NCBI GenBank assembly: GCA_038380435.1
Contig: JAWZYU010000130.1
Location: 504,001 to 568,000 of the forward strand
Length of the DNA: 64,000 bases
Direction of reading: 5' to 3'
From: Ryuthela nishihirai
Taxonomy: Eukaryota; Arthropoda; Arachnida; Araneae; Heptathelidae
The position numbers were made by a program, and so were the translations under genes. The notes beneath the pieces are model-generated. The model was given only the letters and a program-made list of their open reading frames with translations, was not told the DNA's origin and ran no database searches. Each line of letters begins with the position of its first letter. The stretch's first letter is position 1. Shown in pieces: positions 30,676-45,720 of the stretch.

Positions 30676-32740
30676 AATATAAAACTACAGTTATAGTATA
30701 ACAATTGGAATAAAAAAACACATATATATCAGTGGTTCTCAACCTTTTATGCTTCACGTGCCCCCTGGAAATGTGTATGTAACTGGCGTACCCCTTGTAT
30801 AGATAGATAAAAATATAATTATAGTATATTAATGGGAATAAAATAAAACATATATATCAGTGGTTCTCAACCTTTTAAGCTTCACGTACCCCCTGGAAAT
30901 GTGTATGTAACTGGCGTACCCCTTGTATAGATAGATAAAACTATAGTTATAGTATAACAATGGGAATAAAATAAAACATATATATCAGTGGTTCTCAAAC
31001 TTTTATGCTTCACATACCCCCTGGAAATGTGTATGTAACTGGGGTACCCCTTGTATAGATAGATAAAAATATAATTATAGTATAACAATGGGAATAAAAT
31101 AAAACATATACATCAGTGGTTCTCAATCTTTTTTGCTTCACGTGCCCCCTGGAAATGTGTATGTAACTGGCGTACCCCTTGTATAGATAGATAAAACTAT
31201 AGTTATAGTATAACAATGGGAATAAAATAAAACATATATATCAGTGGTTCTCAACCTTTTATGCTTCACGTGCCCCCTGGAAATGTGTATGTAACTGGTG
31301 TACCCTTTGTATAGATAGATAAAACTATAGGTATAGTATAACAATGGGAATAAAATAAAACATATATATCAATTGTTGTCAACCTTTTACTCTTCACGTA
31401 TCCCCTGGAAATATGTATGTAACTGGCGTACCCCTTGTATAGATAGGTAAAACTATAGTTATACTATAACAATGGAAATAAAATAAAGCATATATATATA
31501 TCAATGTTTTCAATCTTTTAAGCTTCACGTACCCCCTGGAAATGTGTATGTAACTGGCGTACCCCTTGTATAGATAGATAAAAATATAATTATAGTGTAA
31601 CAATGGGAATAAAATAAATAACATATATCAGTGGTTCTCAACCTTTTATGCTTCACGTACCTCCTTTAAATTTCTATGTAACTTAAGTACCGCTTGTGTA
31701 GATAGATAAAACTATAGTTATAGTATAACAATGGGAATAAAACAAAACATATATATCACTGGTTCTCAAACTTTTATGCTTCACGTACCCCCTGGAAATG
31801 TGTATGTAACTGGCGTACCCCTTATATAGATAGATAAAAATATAATTATAGTATAACAATGAGAATAAAATAAAACACATATATCAGTGGTTCTCAACCT
31901 TTTATACTTCACGTACCCCCTGGAAATGTGTATGTAACTGGCGTACCCCTTGTATAGATAAATAAAACTATAGTTATAGTATAACAATGGGAATAAAATA
32001 AAACATATATATCAGTGGTTCTCAACCTTTTATGCTTCACGTACCCCCTGGAAATGTGTATGTAACTGGCGTACCCCTTGTATAGATAGATAAAAATATA
32101 ATTATAGTATAACAATGGGAATAAAATAACACATATAAATCAATGGTTCACAACCTTTCATGCTTCACGTGCCCCCTGGAAATGTGTATGTAACTGGCGT
32201 ACCCCTTGTATAGATAACTAAAAATATAATTATAGTATAACAAGGGTAATAAAATAAAACACATATATCAGTGGTTCTCAAACTTTTATGCTTCACGTAC
32301 CCTCTGGAAATGTGTATGTAACTGGCGTACCCCTTGTATAGATAGATAAAAATATAATTATAGTATAACAATGGGAATAAAATAAAACACATATATCTGT
32401 GGTTCTCAACCTTTTATGCTTCACGTACCTCCTGGAAATTTCTATGTAACTTAAGTACCGCTTGTGTAGATAGATAAAACTATAGTTATAGTATAACAAC
32501 GGGAATAAAATAAAACATATATATCAGTGGTTCTCAACCTTTTACACTTCACGTACCTCCTGGAAATGTGTATGTAACTGGCGTACACTTTGTATAGATA
32601 GATAAAAATATAATTATATTATAAGAATGGGAATAAAATAAGACATATATATATACACATATAACACTATCTAGCGACTTTTAAACTCTCTCTGCGAACC
32701 CTAAAATATTTTACTGCGTATTCCACGTTGAGAACCGCTG
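30676..32740. repeat. Array 2 of the hAT-TIR satellite (about 15 units)
   Basis: It starts inside a unit (AATATAAAACTACAGTTATAG). From 30730 it follows the order of variant units of array 1 from 25397, including the odd AGCATATATATATATCAATG unit, with one additional 128-bp unit near 31230-31360. It ends at the same inverted terminus (CGTTGAGAACCGCTG, 32726-32740). Confidence 0.92.
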
Positions 32741-33514
32741 CTATAATCTATGAAGCGATCACCCCAAAATCAGAGGGTTTTTATGGATGACTTTTTTTTA
32801 AGTTTGGTGCATCGAATGACAGAAAGAGGGAATAATAATTAAATATAGGAAAGTGTGCTGTGAAATACTTACCGGAATAGATGCATCAGTTGACTAAATG
32901 TCGAAATTCGTAACTGAAATATTGCATTTTACTAGATTATCAGAAGATTAGTTTTCATTGAGTGGCAACTTGATAGAACGGTCACAGTTACGACTTTACA
33001 ATTTTTTATTTCAATCCCCGCTTCGGCAGAGATCTTCCTCGAACTGATGCCGAATCACAGAATAGTAATGGATTAAACGAAAAAATAAAACTTCTAACCG
33101 TAAGTCTAAAGTTTATACAGGTAGCTCTTGTTAACTATAAAAAGCTGACAAACTTAACGAAAGTAACAATCGAGAATATTATTTTCCTCCTTTTTTATGT
33201 CATATGTTTTGACAAAAATATTGAAGTCTCATCACGAATACTTTAGCCGAATTATTATTCCATGCCATGTAATAGACTATATAACTGATATCACACGCAT
33301 TCAAAAACACAAACTGCGAATAAATGGAGTTTTACAAATTTTCGATTCTATTTGGATATTTGGCAATCGATTGCGAATTCAAAATAAATAAACAACTATA
33401 AATGAACTGAATTAATAACACGGCAATAAAATTACGTGAATCATAAACAATTTCTTAACAAATCACACAAAACCCTCATATGCTATCAATTAGTATAAAC
33501 TAACTAACTGCTAA

Positions 33515-33946
33515 CCTCATAATTCCTGTGAACGGTCCTATAATGGCGTTCTCGACAATTCTGCACTCCGAACATGATGGCAACAGTTCGGTGAAGACCC
33601 TTTCCTCTACCAACAGGATGACGTTCCCGTCCACAAAGCGAGGACCATGCGGGAATGGTTTGATGACAGGGATGTCGAAGAACTTGACTGGTCTGCACAG
33701 ATCCTGGATCTCAACACCATGAACACTTTTTGAATGAATTGGAACTCGGAGTGCGAGCCAGGCGGACCTGCCAGACATCAGTGACCGGCATCGCTGATGC
33801 TCTTGTGGCAGAAAGGAAGGCAATTCCAGCAGCAACGTACCAAAATCTAGTAGGACGCATTTCCTGCAGACTGGGGGGTTGTGGTAGCACCAATGGTTGT
33901 ATCAACGAGACATTAATTCCTTTCCTATTACCGGAAGGTTATTGAT
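33515..33946 (+). pseudogene. Tc1-like transposase C-terminal part (flank copy 2)
   Basis: Same content as the copy at 28053, with the DVPVHK and L-N-T-M regions, the in-frame stop before WQQFG and the additional one-base deletion near 33721 that separates the catalytic Glu block from what precedes it. Confidence 0.85.
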
Positions 33947-33993
33947 GAATGACTCTCTGGATACGTTTGTTCATATAATGTATTTGATAAATA

Positions 33994-34826
33994 CCGGGTG
34001 ATCCAAAAGTAAGAGAAAAAGTTAAAATGCAATAATTCGGAAAGTATAGACAGCAGCACGATGCGGTTTTCAGAGAAATGCACAGAAAGACATGGAATTC
34101 TTTTAATAACGATAAATTTAATTGCCAGAATAGTAACATTTGCCACCGATAGGTAGCGCTTCAGTTCTGTTAGGAGTTTGTACACCTCTCTTTTGTTGCG
34201 ATCTAATGCAACCGCGGCAATTTCCGATTCCGCCTATACGACACTACCAGTTATGAAAAGCCGTGCTTATCTATAGCCGGGGGAAAGGAATACGCCATAT
34301 AGACTCACCTCAATCTCGGCTTAACATGGCAGCAGTCCTATTGAAGGAAAGCTAACCACCGGAAGAAACCTATTATTTATTCTGTTCCCCGGTTAGCCAT
34401 GAACAAGGATATGTAGATCCAAGTTCGCTCGGCACCCGGGGTGGAAGGAGTTTGTACAGTGGCGCAGCACAATTCGCAACGCAACTAGGATTACAAATGT
34501 TCAATGCGACGGCCGTCATTCATGAGAATGACAGTCAGACGTGGCACGACGCTCTGCACAGCATCGAAGATGGTTTCAGCTGTAATTCCTGTCACATGAT
34601 GGCTAATAAATTCTTTCAACATGGCCAATGACGTCGGCCGACATGTGTACACCGCTACAGCGCCACCTGTCAGTGACAAATGTAACTATTCTGGCAACAA
34701 AATTTTTCGTTATTAAAAAAAATCCCATATCTTTCTGTGCATTTCTGTGAAAACCGCATCGTGCTACTCTCTGTACTTTTCCAATTATTGCCTTTTTGCC
34801 TTTTCTGTTACTATTGGATCACCCTG
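33994..34826. mobile_element. Non-autonomous mariner/IS630-like element, 833 bp (copy 2)
   Basis: Same ends and length as copy 1, including the TT in place of TA at the right flank. The minus frame 34679-34491 (62 codons) reads LAMLKEFISHHVTGITAETI and ends NDGRRIEHL, which I recognise as the usual C-terminal ending of a mariner/IS630-type transposase group of arthropods. Confidence 0.85.
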
Positions 34827-37800
34827 TTCATCCCGTATCACATCTGAATCCCACTGCTCTCTACGCAGTTAGAGCCCCCTGGAAAGGTGTATGTAACTGG
34901 CGTACCCCTTGTATAGATAGATAAAACTATAGTTATAGTATAACAATGGGAGTAAAATAAAACATATAAATCAGTGGTTGTCAACCTTTTATGCTTCACG
35001 TACCCCCTGGAAATGTGTATGTAACTGGCGTACCCTTGTATAGATAGATAAAAATATAAATTTAGAATAACAATGGTAATAAAATAAAACACATATATCA
35101 GTGATTCTCAAACTTTTATGCTTCACGTACCCCCTGGAAATGTGTATGTAAGTAGCGTACCACTTGTATAGATAGATAAAACTATAGTTATAGTATAACA
35201 ATGGGAATAAAATAAAACATATATATCAGTGGTTCTCAACCTTTTATGCTTCACGTGCCCCCTGGAAATGTGTATGTAACTGGCGTACCCCTTGTATAGA
35301 TTGATAAAACTATAGTTATAGTATAACAATGGGAATAAAATAAAACATATATATCAATGGTTCTCAAACTTTTACGCTTCACGTGCCCCCTGGAAATGTG
35401 TATGTAACTGGCGTACCCCTTGTATAGATAGATAAAACTATAGTTATAGTATAACAATGGGAATAAAATAAAACATATATATCAATGGTTCTCAACCTTT
35501 TACGCTTCACGTGCCCCCTGGAAATGTGTATGTAACTGGCGTACCCCTTGTATAGATAGATAAAACTATAGTTATAGTATAACAATGGGAATAAAGTAAA
35601 ACATATATATCAGTGGTTCTCAACCTTTTATGCTTAACGTGCCCCCTGGAAATGTGTATGTAACTGGCGTACCCCTTGTATAGATAGATAAAACTATAGT
35701 TATAGTATAGCAATGGGAATAAAATAAAACATATATATCAGTGGTTCTCAACCTATTATGCTTCACGTGCCCCCTGGAAATGTGTATATAACTGGCGTAC
35801 CCTTTGTGTAGATAGATAAATCTATAGTTATAATATAACAATGGGAGTAAAATAAAACATATAAATCAGTGGTTCTCAACATTTTATGCTTCACGTGCCC
35901 CCTTGAAATGTGTATGTAACTGGCGTACCCTTTGTGTAGATAGATAAAACTATAGTTATAATATAACAATGGGAATAAAATAAAACATATATATCAATGG
36001 TTCTCAACCTTTTACGCTTCACGTACCCCCTGGAAAGGTGTATGTAACTGGCGTACCCCTTGTATAGATAGATAAAACTATAGTTATAGTATAACAATGG
36101 GAGTAAAATAAAACATATAAATCAGTGGTTCTCAAACTTTTATGCTTCACGTGCCCCCTGGAAATGTGTATGTAACTGGCCTACCCTTGTATAGATAGAT
36201 AAAAATATAATTTTAGAATAACAATGGGAATAAAATAAAACACATATATCAGTGATTCTCAAACTTTTATGCTTCACGTACCCCCTGGAAATGTGTATGT
36301 AACTGGCGTACCCCTTGTATAGATAGATAAAACTATAGTTATAGTATAACAATGGGAATAAAATAAAACATATATATCAGTGGTTCTCAACCTTTTATGC
36401 TTCACGTGCCCCCTGGAAATGTGTATCTAACTGGCGTACCCCTTGTATAGATAGATAAAACTATAGTTATAGTATAACAATGGGAATAAAATAAAACATA
36501 TAAATCAGTGGTTCTCAACCTTTTATGCTTCACGTGCCCCCTGGAAATGTGTATCTAACTGGCGTACCCCTTGTATAGATAGATAAAACTATAGTTATAG
36601 TATAACAATGGGAATAAAATAAAACATATATATCAGTGGTTCTCAACCTTTTATGCTTCACGTGCCCCCTGGAAATGTGTATGTAACTGGCGTACCCTTT
36701 GTGTAGATAGATAAAACTATAGTTATAATATAACAATGGGAATAAAATAAAACATATATATCAATGGTTCTCAACCTTTTACGCTTCACGTACCCCCTGG
36801 AAAGGTTTATGTAACTGGCGTACCCCTTGTATAGATAGATAAAACTATAGTTATAGTTTAACAATGGGAGTAAAATAAAACATATAAATCAGTGGTTCTC
36901 AACCTTTCATGCTTCACGTGCCCCCTGGAAATGTGTATGTAACTGGCTTACACCTTGTATAGATAGATAAAAATATAATTATAGTATAACGATGGGAATA
37001 AAATAAAACATATATATATCAGTGGTTCTCAACCTTTTATGATTCACGTACCCCCTGGAAATTTCTATGAAACTTAAGTACCGCTTGTGTAGATAGATAA
37101 AACTATAGTTATAGTATAACAATGGGAATAAAATAAAACATATATATCAGTGGTTCTCAACCTTTTATGCTTCACGTACCCCCTGGAAATTTCTATGTAA
37201 CTTAATTACCGCTTGTGTAGATAGATAAAACTCTAGTTATAGTATAACAATGGGAATAAATTGAAACAAATATATCAGTGGTTCTCACCTTTTATGATTC
37301 ATGTACCCCCTGGAAAGGTGTATGTAATTGGCGTACACCTGGTATAGATAGATAAAACTATAGTTATAGTATAACAATGGGAATAAAATAAAACATATAT
37401 ATCAGTGGTTCTCAAACTTTTATGCTTCACGTACCCCCTAGAAATCTGTATGTAACTGGCGTACCCCTTGTATAGATAGATAAAACTATAGTTATAGTAA
37501 AACAATGGGAATAAAACATATATATCAGTGGTTCTCAACCTTTTAATCTTCACGTGCCCCCTGGAAATGTGTATGTAACTGGCGTACCCCTTATATATAT
37601 AGATAAAACTATAGCTATAGTATAATAATGGGAATAAAATAACACATATATATCAGTGGTTATCAACCTTTTATGCTTCACGTGCCCCCTGGAAATGTGT
37701 ATGTAACTGGCGTACCCTTTGTGTAGATAGATAAATCTTTAGTTATAGTAAAACAATGGGAATAAAACATATATATCAGTGGTTCTCAAACTTTTATGCT

Positions 37801-39399
37801 TCACGTGCCCCCTGGAAATGTGTATGTAACTGGCGTACACCTTGTATAGATAGATAAAAATATAATTATAGTATAACAATGGGAATAAAATAAAACGTAT
37901 ATATCAATGGTTCTCAAACTTTTACGCTTCACGTGAACCCTGGAAATGTGTATGTAACTGGCGTACCCCTTGTATAGATAGATAAAACTATAGTTATAGT
38001 ATAACAATGGGAATAAAATAAAACATATATATCAATGGTTCTCAAAATTTTACGCTTCACGTGCCCCCTGGAAATGTGTATGTAACTGGCGTACCCCTTG
38101 TATAGATAGATAAAACTATAGTTATAGTATAACAATGGGAATGAAATAAAACATATATATCAGTGGTTCTCTACCTTTTATGCTTCACGTGCCCCCTGGA
38201 AATGTGTATGCAACTGGCGTACCCTTTGTGTAGATAGATAAAACTATAGTTATAATATAACAATGGGAATAAAATAAAACATATATATCAATGGTTCTCA
38301 ACCTTTTACGCTTCACGTACCCCCTGGAAAGGTGTATGTAACTGGCGTACCCCTTGTATAGATAGATAAAACTATAGTTATAGTATAACAATGGGAGTAA
38401 AATAAAACATATAAATCTGTGGTTCTCAACCTTTTATGCTTCACGTGCCCCCTGGAAATGTGTATGTAACTGGCGTACCCTTGTATAGATAGATAAAAAT
38501 ATAATTTTAGAATAACAATGGGAATAAAATAAAACACATATATCAGTGATTCTCAAACTTTTATGCTTCACGTACCCCCTGGAAATGTGTATATAACTGG
38601 CGTACCCCTTGTATAGATAGATAAAACTATAGTTATAGTATAACAATGGGAATAAAATAAAACATATATATCAATGGTTCTCAACATTTTACGCTTCACG
38701 TGCCCCCTGGAAATGTGTATGTAACTGGCGTACCCCTTGTATAGATAGATAAAACTATAGTTACAGTATAACAATGGGAATAAAATAAAACATATATATC
38801 AGTGGTTCTCAAACTTTTATGCTTCACGTGCCCCCTTTAAATGTGTATGTAACTGGCGTACCCCTTGTATAGATAGATAAAACTATAGTTATAGTATAAC
38901 AATGGGAATAAAATAAAACATATATATCAATGGTTCTCAAACTTTTACGCTTCACGTGCCCCCTGGAAATGTGTATGTAACTGGTGTACCACTTGTATAG
39001 ATAGATAAAACTATAGTTATAGTATAACAATGGGAATGAAATAAAACATATAAATCAGTGGTTCTCAACCTTTTATGCTTCACATACCCCCTGGAAATTT
39101 CTATGTAACTTAAGTACCGCTTGTGTAGATAGATAAAACTCTAGTTATAGTGTAACAATGGGAATAAAATGAAACAAATATATCAGTGGTTCTCACCTTT
39201 TATGATTCACCTACCCCCTGGAAAGGTGTATGTAACTGGCGTACCCCTGGTATAGATAGATAAAACTATAGTTATAGTATAAGAATGGGAATAAAATAAA
39301 ACATATATATCAGTGGTTCTCAACCTTTTATGCTTCACCTACCCCCTGGAAATCTGTATGTAACTGGCGTACCCCTTATATAGATAGATAAAACTATAG

Positions 39400-42300
39400 T
39401 TATAGTAAAACAATGGGAATAAAACATATATATCAGTGGTTCTCAACCTTTTAATCTTCACGTGCCCCCTGGAAATGTGTATGTAACTGGCGTACCCCTT
39501 ATATATATAGATAAAACTATAGTTATAGTATAACAATGGGAATAAAATAACACATGTATATCAGTGGTTCTCAACCTTTTATGCTTCACGTGCCCCCTGG
39601 AAATGTGTATGTAACTGGCGTACCCTTTGTGTAGATAGATAAAACTATAGTTATAGTATAACAATTGGAATAAAATAAAACATATATATATCAGTGGTTC
39701 TCTACCTTTTATGCTTCACGTGCCCCCGGGAAATATGTATGTAACTGGCGTACCCTTTGTATAGATAGATAAAAATATAATTATAGTATAACAATGGGAA
39801 TAAAATAAAACATATATATATCAGTGGTTCTCAACCTTTTATGCTTCACGTGCCCCCTGGAAATGTGTATGTAACTGGCGTACACCTTGTATAGATAGAT
39901 AAAAATATAATTATAGTATAACAATGGGAATAAAATAAAACATATATATATCAGTGGTTCTCAACCTTTTATGCTTCACGTGCCCCCTGAAAATGTGTAT
40001 GTAACTGGCGTACCCCTTGTATAGATAGTTAAAATTATAGTTATAGTATCACAATGGGAATAAAATAAAACATATATATCAGTGGTTCTCAACCTTTTAT
40101 GCTTCACGTGCCCCCTGGAAATATGTATGTAACTGGCGTACCCCTTGTATAGATAGATAAAACTATAGTTATAGTAAAACAATGGGAATAAAACATATAT
40201 ATCAGTGGTTCGCAACCTTTAAATCTTCACGTGCCCCCTGGAAATGTGTATGTAACTGGCGTACACCTTATATAGACAGATAAAACTATAGTTAGAGTAT
40301 AACAATGGGAATAAAATACCACATATATATCAGTGGTTCTCAACCTTTTATGCTTCACGTGTCCCCTGGAAATGTGTATGTAACTGGCGTACCCCTTGTA
40401 CATATAGATAAAACTATAGTTATAGTATAACAATAGGAATAAAATAAAACATATATATCAGTGGTTCTCAAACTTTTATGCTTCACGTACCCCCTGGAAA
40501 TGTGTATGTAACTGGCGTACCCTTTGTATAGATAGATAAACATATAATTATAATATAACAATGGGAATAAAATAAAACATATAAATCAGTGGTTCTCAAC
40601 CTTTTATGCTTCACGTGCCCCCTGAAAATGTGTATGTAACTGGCGTACCCCTTGTATAGATAGATAAAACTATAGTTATAGTATAACAATGGGAATAAAA
40701 TAAACCATATATATCAGTGGTTCTCAACCTTTTATGCTTCACGTACCCCCTGGAAATGTGTATGTAACTGGTGTACCCCGTGTATAGATAGATAAAAATA
40801 TAATTATATTATAACAATGGGAATAAAATAAAACATATATATCAGTGGTTCTCAATCTTTTATGCTTCACGTGCCCCCTGGAAATGTGTATGTAACTGGC
40901 GTACCCCTTGTATAGATAGATAAAACTATAGTTATAGTAAACAATGGGAATAAAACATATATATCAGTGGTTCTCAACCTTTTAATCTTCACGTGCCCCC
41001 TGGAAATGTGTATATAACTGGCGTACCCCTTATATATATAGATAAAACTATAGTTATAGTATAACAATGGGAATAAAATAACACATGTATATCAGTGGTT
41101 CTCAACCTTTTATGCTTCACGTGCCCCCTGGAAATGTGTATGTAACTGGCGTACCCTTTGTGTAGATAGATAAAACTATAGTTATAGTATAACAATTGGA
41201 ATAAAATAAAACATATATATATCAGTGGTTCTCTACCTTTTATGCTTCACGTGCCCCCGGGAAATATGTATGTAACTGGCGTACCCTTTGTATAGATAGA
41301 TAAAAATATAATTATAGTATAACAATGGGAATAAAATAAAACATATATATATCAGTGGTTCTCAACCTTTTATGCTTCACGTGCCCCCTGGAAATGTGTA
41401 TGTAACTGGCGTACACCTTGTATAGATAGATAAAAATATAATTATAGTATAACAATGGGAATAAAATAAAACATATATATATCAGTGGTTCTCAACCATT
41501 TATGCTTCACGTGCCCCCTGAAAATGTGTATGTAACTGGCGTACCCCTTGTATAGATAGATAAAATTATAGTTATAGTATCACAATGGGAATAAAATAAA
41601 ACATATATATCAGTGGTTCTCAACCTTTTATGCTTCACGTGCCCCCTGGAAATATGTATGTAACTGGCGTACCCCTTGTATAGATAGATAAAACTATAGT
41701 TATAGTAAAACAATGGGAATAAAACATATATATCAGTGGTTCGCAACCTTTAAATCTTCACGTGCCCCCTGGAAATGTGTATGTAACTGGCGTACACCTT
41801 ATATAGACAGATAAAACTATAGTTAGAGTATAACAATGGGAATAAAATACCACATATATATCAGTGGTTCTCAACCTTTTATGCTTCACGTGTCCCCTGG
41901 AAATGTGTATGTAACTGGCGTACCCCTTGTACATATAGATAAAACTATAGTTATAGTATAACAATAGGAATAAAATAAAACATATATATCAGTGGTTCTC
42001 AAACTTTTATGCTTCACGTACCCCCTGGAAATGTGTATGTAACTGGCGTACCCTTTGTATAGATAGATAAACATATAATTATAATATAACAATGGGAATA
42101 AAATAAAACATATAAATCAGTGGTTCTCAACCTTTTATGCTTCACGTGCCCCCTGAAAATGTGTATGTAACTGGCGTACCCCTTGTATAGATAGATAAAA
42201 CTATAGTTATAGTATAACAATGGGAATAAAATAAAACATATATATCAGTGGTTCTCAACCTTTTATGCTTCACGTACCCCCTGGAAATGTGTATGTAACT

Positions 42301-42490
42301 GGTGTACCCCGTGTATAGATAGATAAAAATATAATTATATTATAACAATGGGAATAAAATAAAACATATATATCAGTGGTTCTCAATCTTTTATGCTTCA
42401 CGTGCCCCCTGGAAATGTGTATGTAACTGGCGTACCCCTTGTATAGATAGATAAAACTATAGTTATAGTAAACAATGGGAATAAAACATA
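39400..42490. repeat. Higher-order duplication in array 3, period about 1,531 bp
   Basis: Variant units recur in the same order at a distance of 1,531 bp: for example the AACCTTTTAATCTTCACG unit (39450 and 40981), the GACAGATAAAACTATAGTTA unit (40276 and 41807) and the GTGTACCCCGTGTATAG unit (40770 and 42301). That is 12 units, some shortened. Boundaries are approximate. Confidence 0.85.
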
Positions 42491-42899
42491 TATATCAGTG
42501 GTTCTCAACCTTTTAATATTCACGTGCCCCCTGGAAATGTGTATGTAACTGGCGTACACCTTATATAGATAGATAAACTATAGTTATAGTAAAACAATGG
42601 GAATAACACATATATATCAGTGGTTCTCAACCTTTTATGCTTCACGTGGCCCCTGGAAATGTGTATGTAACTGGCGTACCCCTTGTACATATAGATAAAA
42701 CTATAGTTATAGTATAACAATGGGAATAAAATAAAACATATATATCAGTGGTTCTCAAACATTTATGCTTCACGTACCCCCTGGAAATGTGTATGTATCT
42801 GGCGTACCCCTTGTATAGATAGATAAAAATATAATTATAGTATAAAAATGGGAATAAAATAAAACATATATATCAGTGGTTCTCAACCTTTTATGCTTC

Positions 42900-45720
42900 A
42901 CGTGCCCTCTGAAAATGTGTATGTCACTGGCGTACCCCTTGTATAGATAGATAAAACTATAGTTATAGTATAACAATGGGAATAAAATAAAACATATATA
43001 TCAGTGGTTCTCAACCTTTTATGCTTCACGTACCCCCTGGAAATGTGTATGTAACTGGCGTACCCCTTGTATAGATAGATAAAAATATAATTATAGTATA
43101 ACAATGGGAATAAAATAAAACATATACATCAGTGGTTGTCAACCTGTTATGCTTCACGTGCCTCCTGGAAATGTGTATGTAACTGGTGTACCCCCTGTAT
43201 AGATAGATAAAACTATAGTTGTAGTATAACAATGGGAATAAAATAAAATATATATATCAGTGTTTCTCAACCTTTTATGCTTCACGTGCCCCCTGGAAAT
43301 GTGTATGTAACTGGCGTACCCCTTGAAGAGATAGATAAAACTATAGTTAGAGTATAAAAATGGGAATAAAAGAAAACATATATATCAATGGTTCTCAACC
43401 TTTTACGCTTCACGTACCCCCTGGAAAGGTTTATGTAACTGGCGTACCTCTTGTATAGATAGATAAAACTATAGTTATAGTATAACAATGGGAATAAAAT
43501 AAAACATATAAATCAGTGGTTCTCAACCTTTTATGCTTCACGTGCCCCCTGGAAATGTGTATGTAACTGGCGTACCCCTTGTATACATAGATAAAAATAT
43601 AATTATAGTATAACAATGGGAATAAAATAAAACATATATATCAGTGGTTCTCAACTTTTTATGCTTCACGTTCCCCCTGGAAATGTGTATGTAACTGGCG
43701 TACCCCTTGTAGAGATAGATAAAAATATAATTATAGTATAACAATGGGAATAAAATAAAACATATATATCAGTGGTTCTCAACTTTTTATGCTTCACGTT
43801 CCCCCTGGAAATGTGTATGTAACTGGCGTACCCCTTGTATAGATAGATAAAAATATAATTATAGTATAACAATGGGAATAAAATAAAACATATATATCAG
43901 TGGTTCTCAACTTTTTATGCTTCACGTTCCCCCTGGAAATGTGTATGTAACTGGCGTAACCCTTGTATAGATAGATAAAAATATAATTATAGTATAACAA
44001 TGGGAATAAAATAAAACACATATATCAGTGGTTCTCAAACTTTTATGCTTCACGTACCCCCTGGAAATGTGTATACAACTGGCGTACCCCTTGTATAGAT
44101 AGATAAAACTATAGTTATAGTATAACAATGGGAATAAAATAAAACATATGTATCAGTGGTTCTGAATCTTTTATGCTTCACGTACCCCCTGGAAATGTGT
44201 ATGTAACTGGCGTACCCCTTGTATAGATAGATAAAAATATAATTATAGTATAACAATGGGAATAAAATAAAACATATATATCAGTGGTTCTCAACCTTCT
44301 ATGCTTCACGTACCCTCTGAAAATGTGTATGTCACTGGCGTACCCCTTGTATAGATAGATAAAACTATAGTTATAGTATAACAATGGGAATAAAATAAAA
44401 CATATATATCAGTGGTTCTCAACCTTTTATGCTTCACGTACCCCCTGGAAATGTGTATGTAACTGGCGTACCCCTTGTATAGATAGATAAAAATATAATT
44501 ATAGTATAACAATGGGAATAAAATAAAACATATACATCAGTGGTTGTCAACCTGTTATGCTTCACGTGCCTCCTGGAAATGTGTATGTAACTGGTGTACC
44601 CCCTGTATAGATAGATAAAACTATAGTTGTAGTATAACAATGGGAATAAAATAAAATATATATATCAGTGTTTCTCAACCTTTTATGCTTCACGTGCCCC
44701 CTGGAAATGTGTATGTAACTGGCGTACCCCTTGAAGAGATAGATAAAACTATAGTTAGAGTATAAAAATGGGAATAAAAGAAAACATATATATCAATGGT
44801 TCTCAACCTTTTACGCTTCACGTACCCCCTGGAAAGGTTTATGTAACTGGCGTACCTCTTGTATAGATAGATAAAACTATAGTTATAGTATAACAATGGG
44901 AATAAAATAAAACATATAAATCAGTGGTTCTCAACCTTTTATGCTTCACGTGCCCCCTGGAAATGTGTATGTAACTGGCGTACCCCTTGTATACATAGAT
45001 AAAAATATAATTATAGTATAACAATGGGAATAAAATAAAACATATATATCAGTGGTTCTCAACTTTTTATGCTTCACGTTCCCCCTGGAAATGTGTATGT
45101 AACTGGCGTACCCCTTGTAGAGATAGATAAAAATATAATTATAGTATAACAATGGGAATAAAATAAAACATATATATCAGTGGTTCTCAACTTTTTATGC
45201 TTCACGTTCCCCCTGGAAATGTGTATGTAACTGGCGTACCCCTTGTATAGATAGATAAAAATATAATTATAGTATAACAATGGGAATAAAATAAAACATA
45301 TATATCAGTGGTTCTCAACTTTTTATGCTTCACGTTCCCCCTGGAAATGTGTATGTAACTGGCGTAACCCTTGTATAGATAGATAAAAATATAATTATAG
45401 TATAACAATGGGAATAAAATAAAACACATATATCAGTGGTTCTCAAACTTTTATGCTTCACGTACCCCCTGGAAATGTGTATACAACTGGCGTACCCCTT
45501 GTATAGATAGATAAAACTATAGTTATAGTATAACAATGGGAATAAAATAAAACATATGTATCAGTGGTTCTGAATCTTTTATGCTTCACGTACCCCCTGG
45601 AAATGTGTATGTAACTGGCGTACCCCTTGTATAGATAGATAAAAATATAATTATAGTATAACAATGGGAATAAAATAAAACATATATATCAGTGGTTCTC
45701 AACCTTCTATGCTTCACGTA
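42900..45720. repeat. Higher-order duplication in array 3, period 1,408 bp (11 units)
   Basis: Variant units recur at exactly 1,408 bp: ACATCAGTGGTTGTCAACCT (43126 and 44534), CCCCTTGAAGAGATAGATAA (43319 and 44727) and three consecutive ACTTTTTATGCTTCACGTTC units (43654 and 45062 onward). The two copies are almost identical, more alike than neighbouring units are to one another, so this duplication is recent. Confidence 0.9.

Larger units (their letters stand above)
32750..34870 (+). repeat. Flank copy 2 (repeat R, Tc1 tail, mariner element), truncated
   Basis: Nearly identical to 27289-29409. It contains repeat R to 33514, the Tc1 transposase C-terminal part 33515-33946 and the 833-bp mariner element 33994-34826. 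It ends abruptly at CTCTACGCAGTT, where array 3 begins. The Tc1 part has lost one G at about 33721 (CACCATGAACAC against CACCATGGAACAC), an extra frameshift that copies 1 and 3 lack. Confidence 0.92.
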
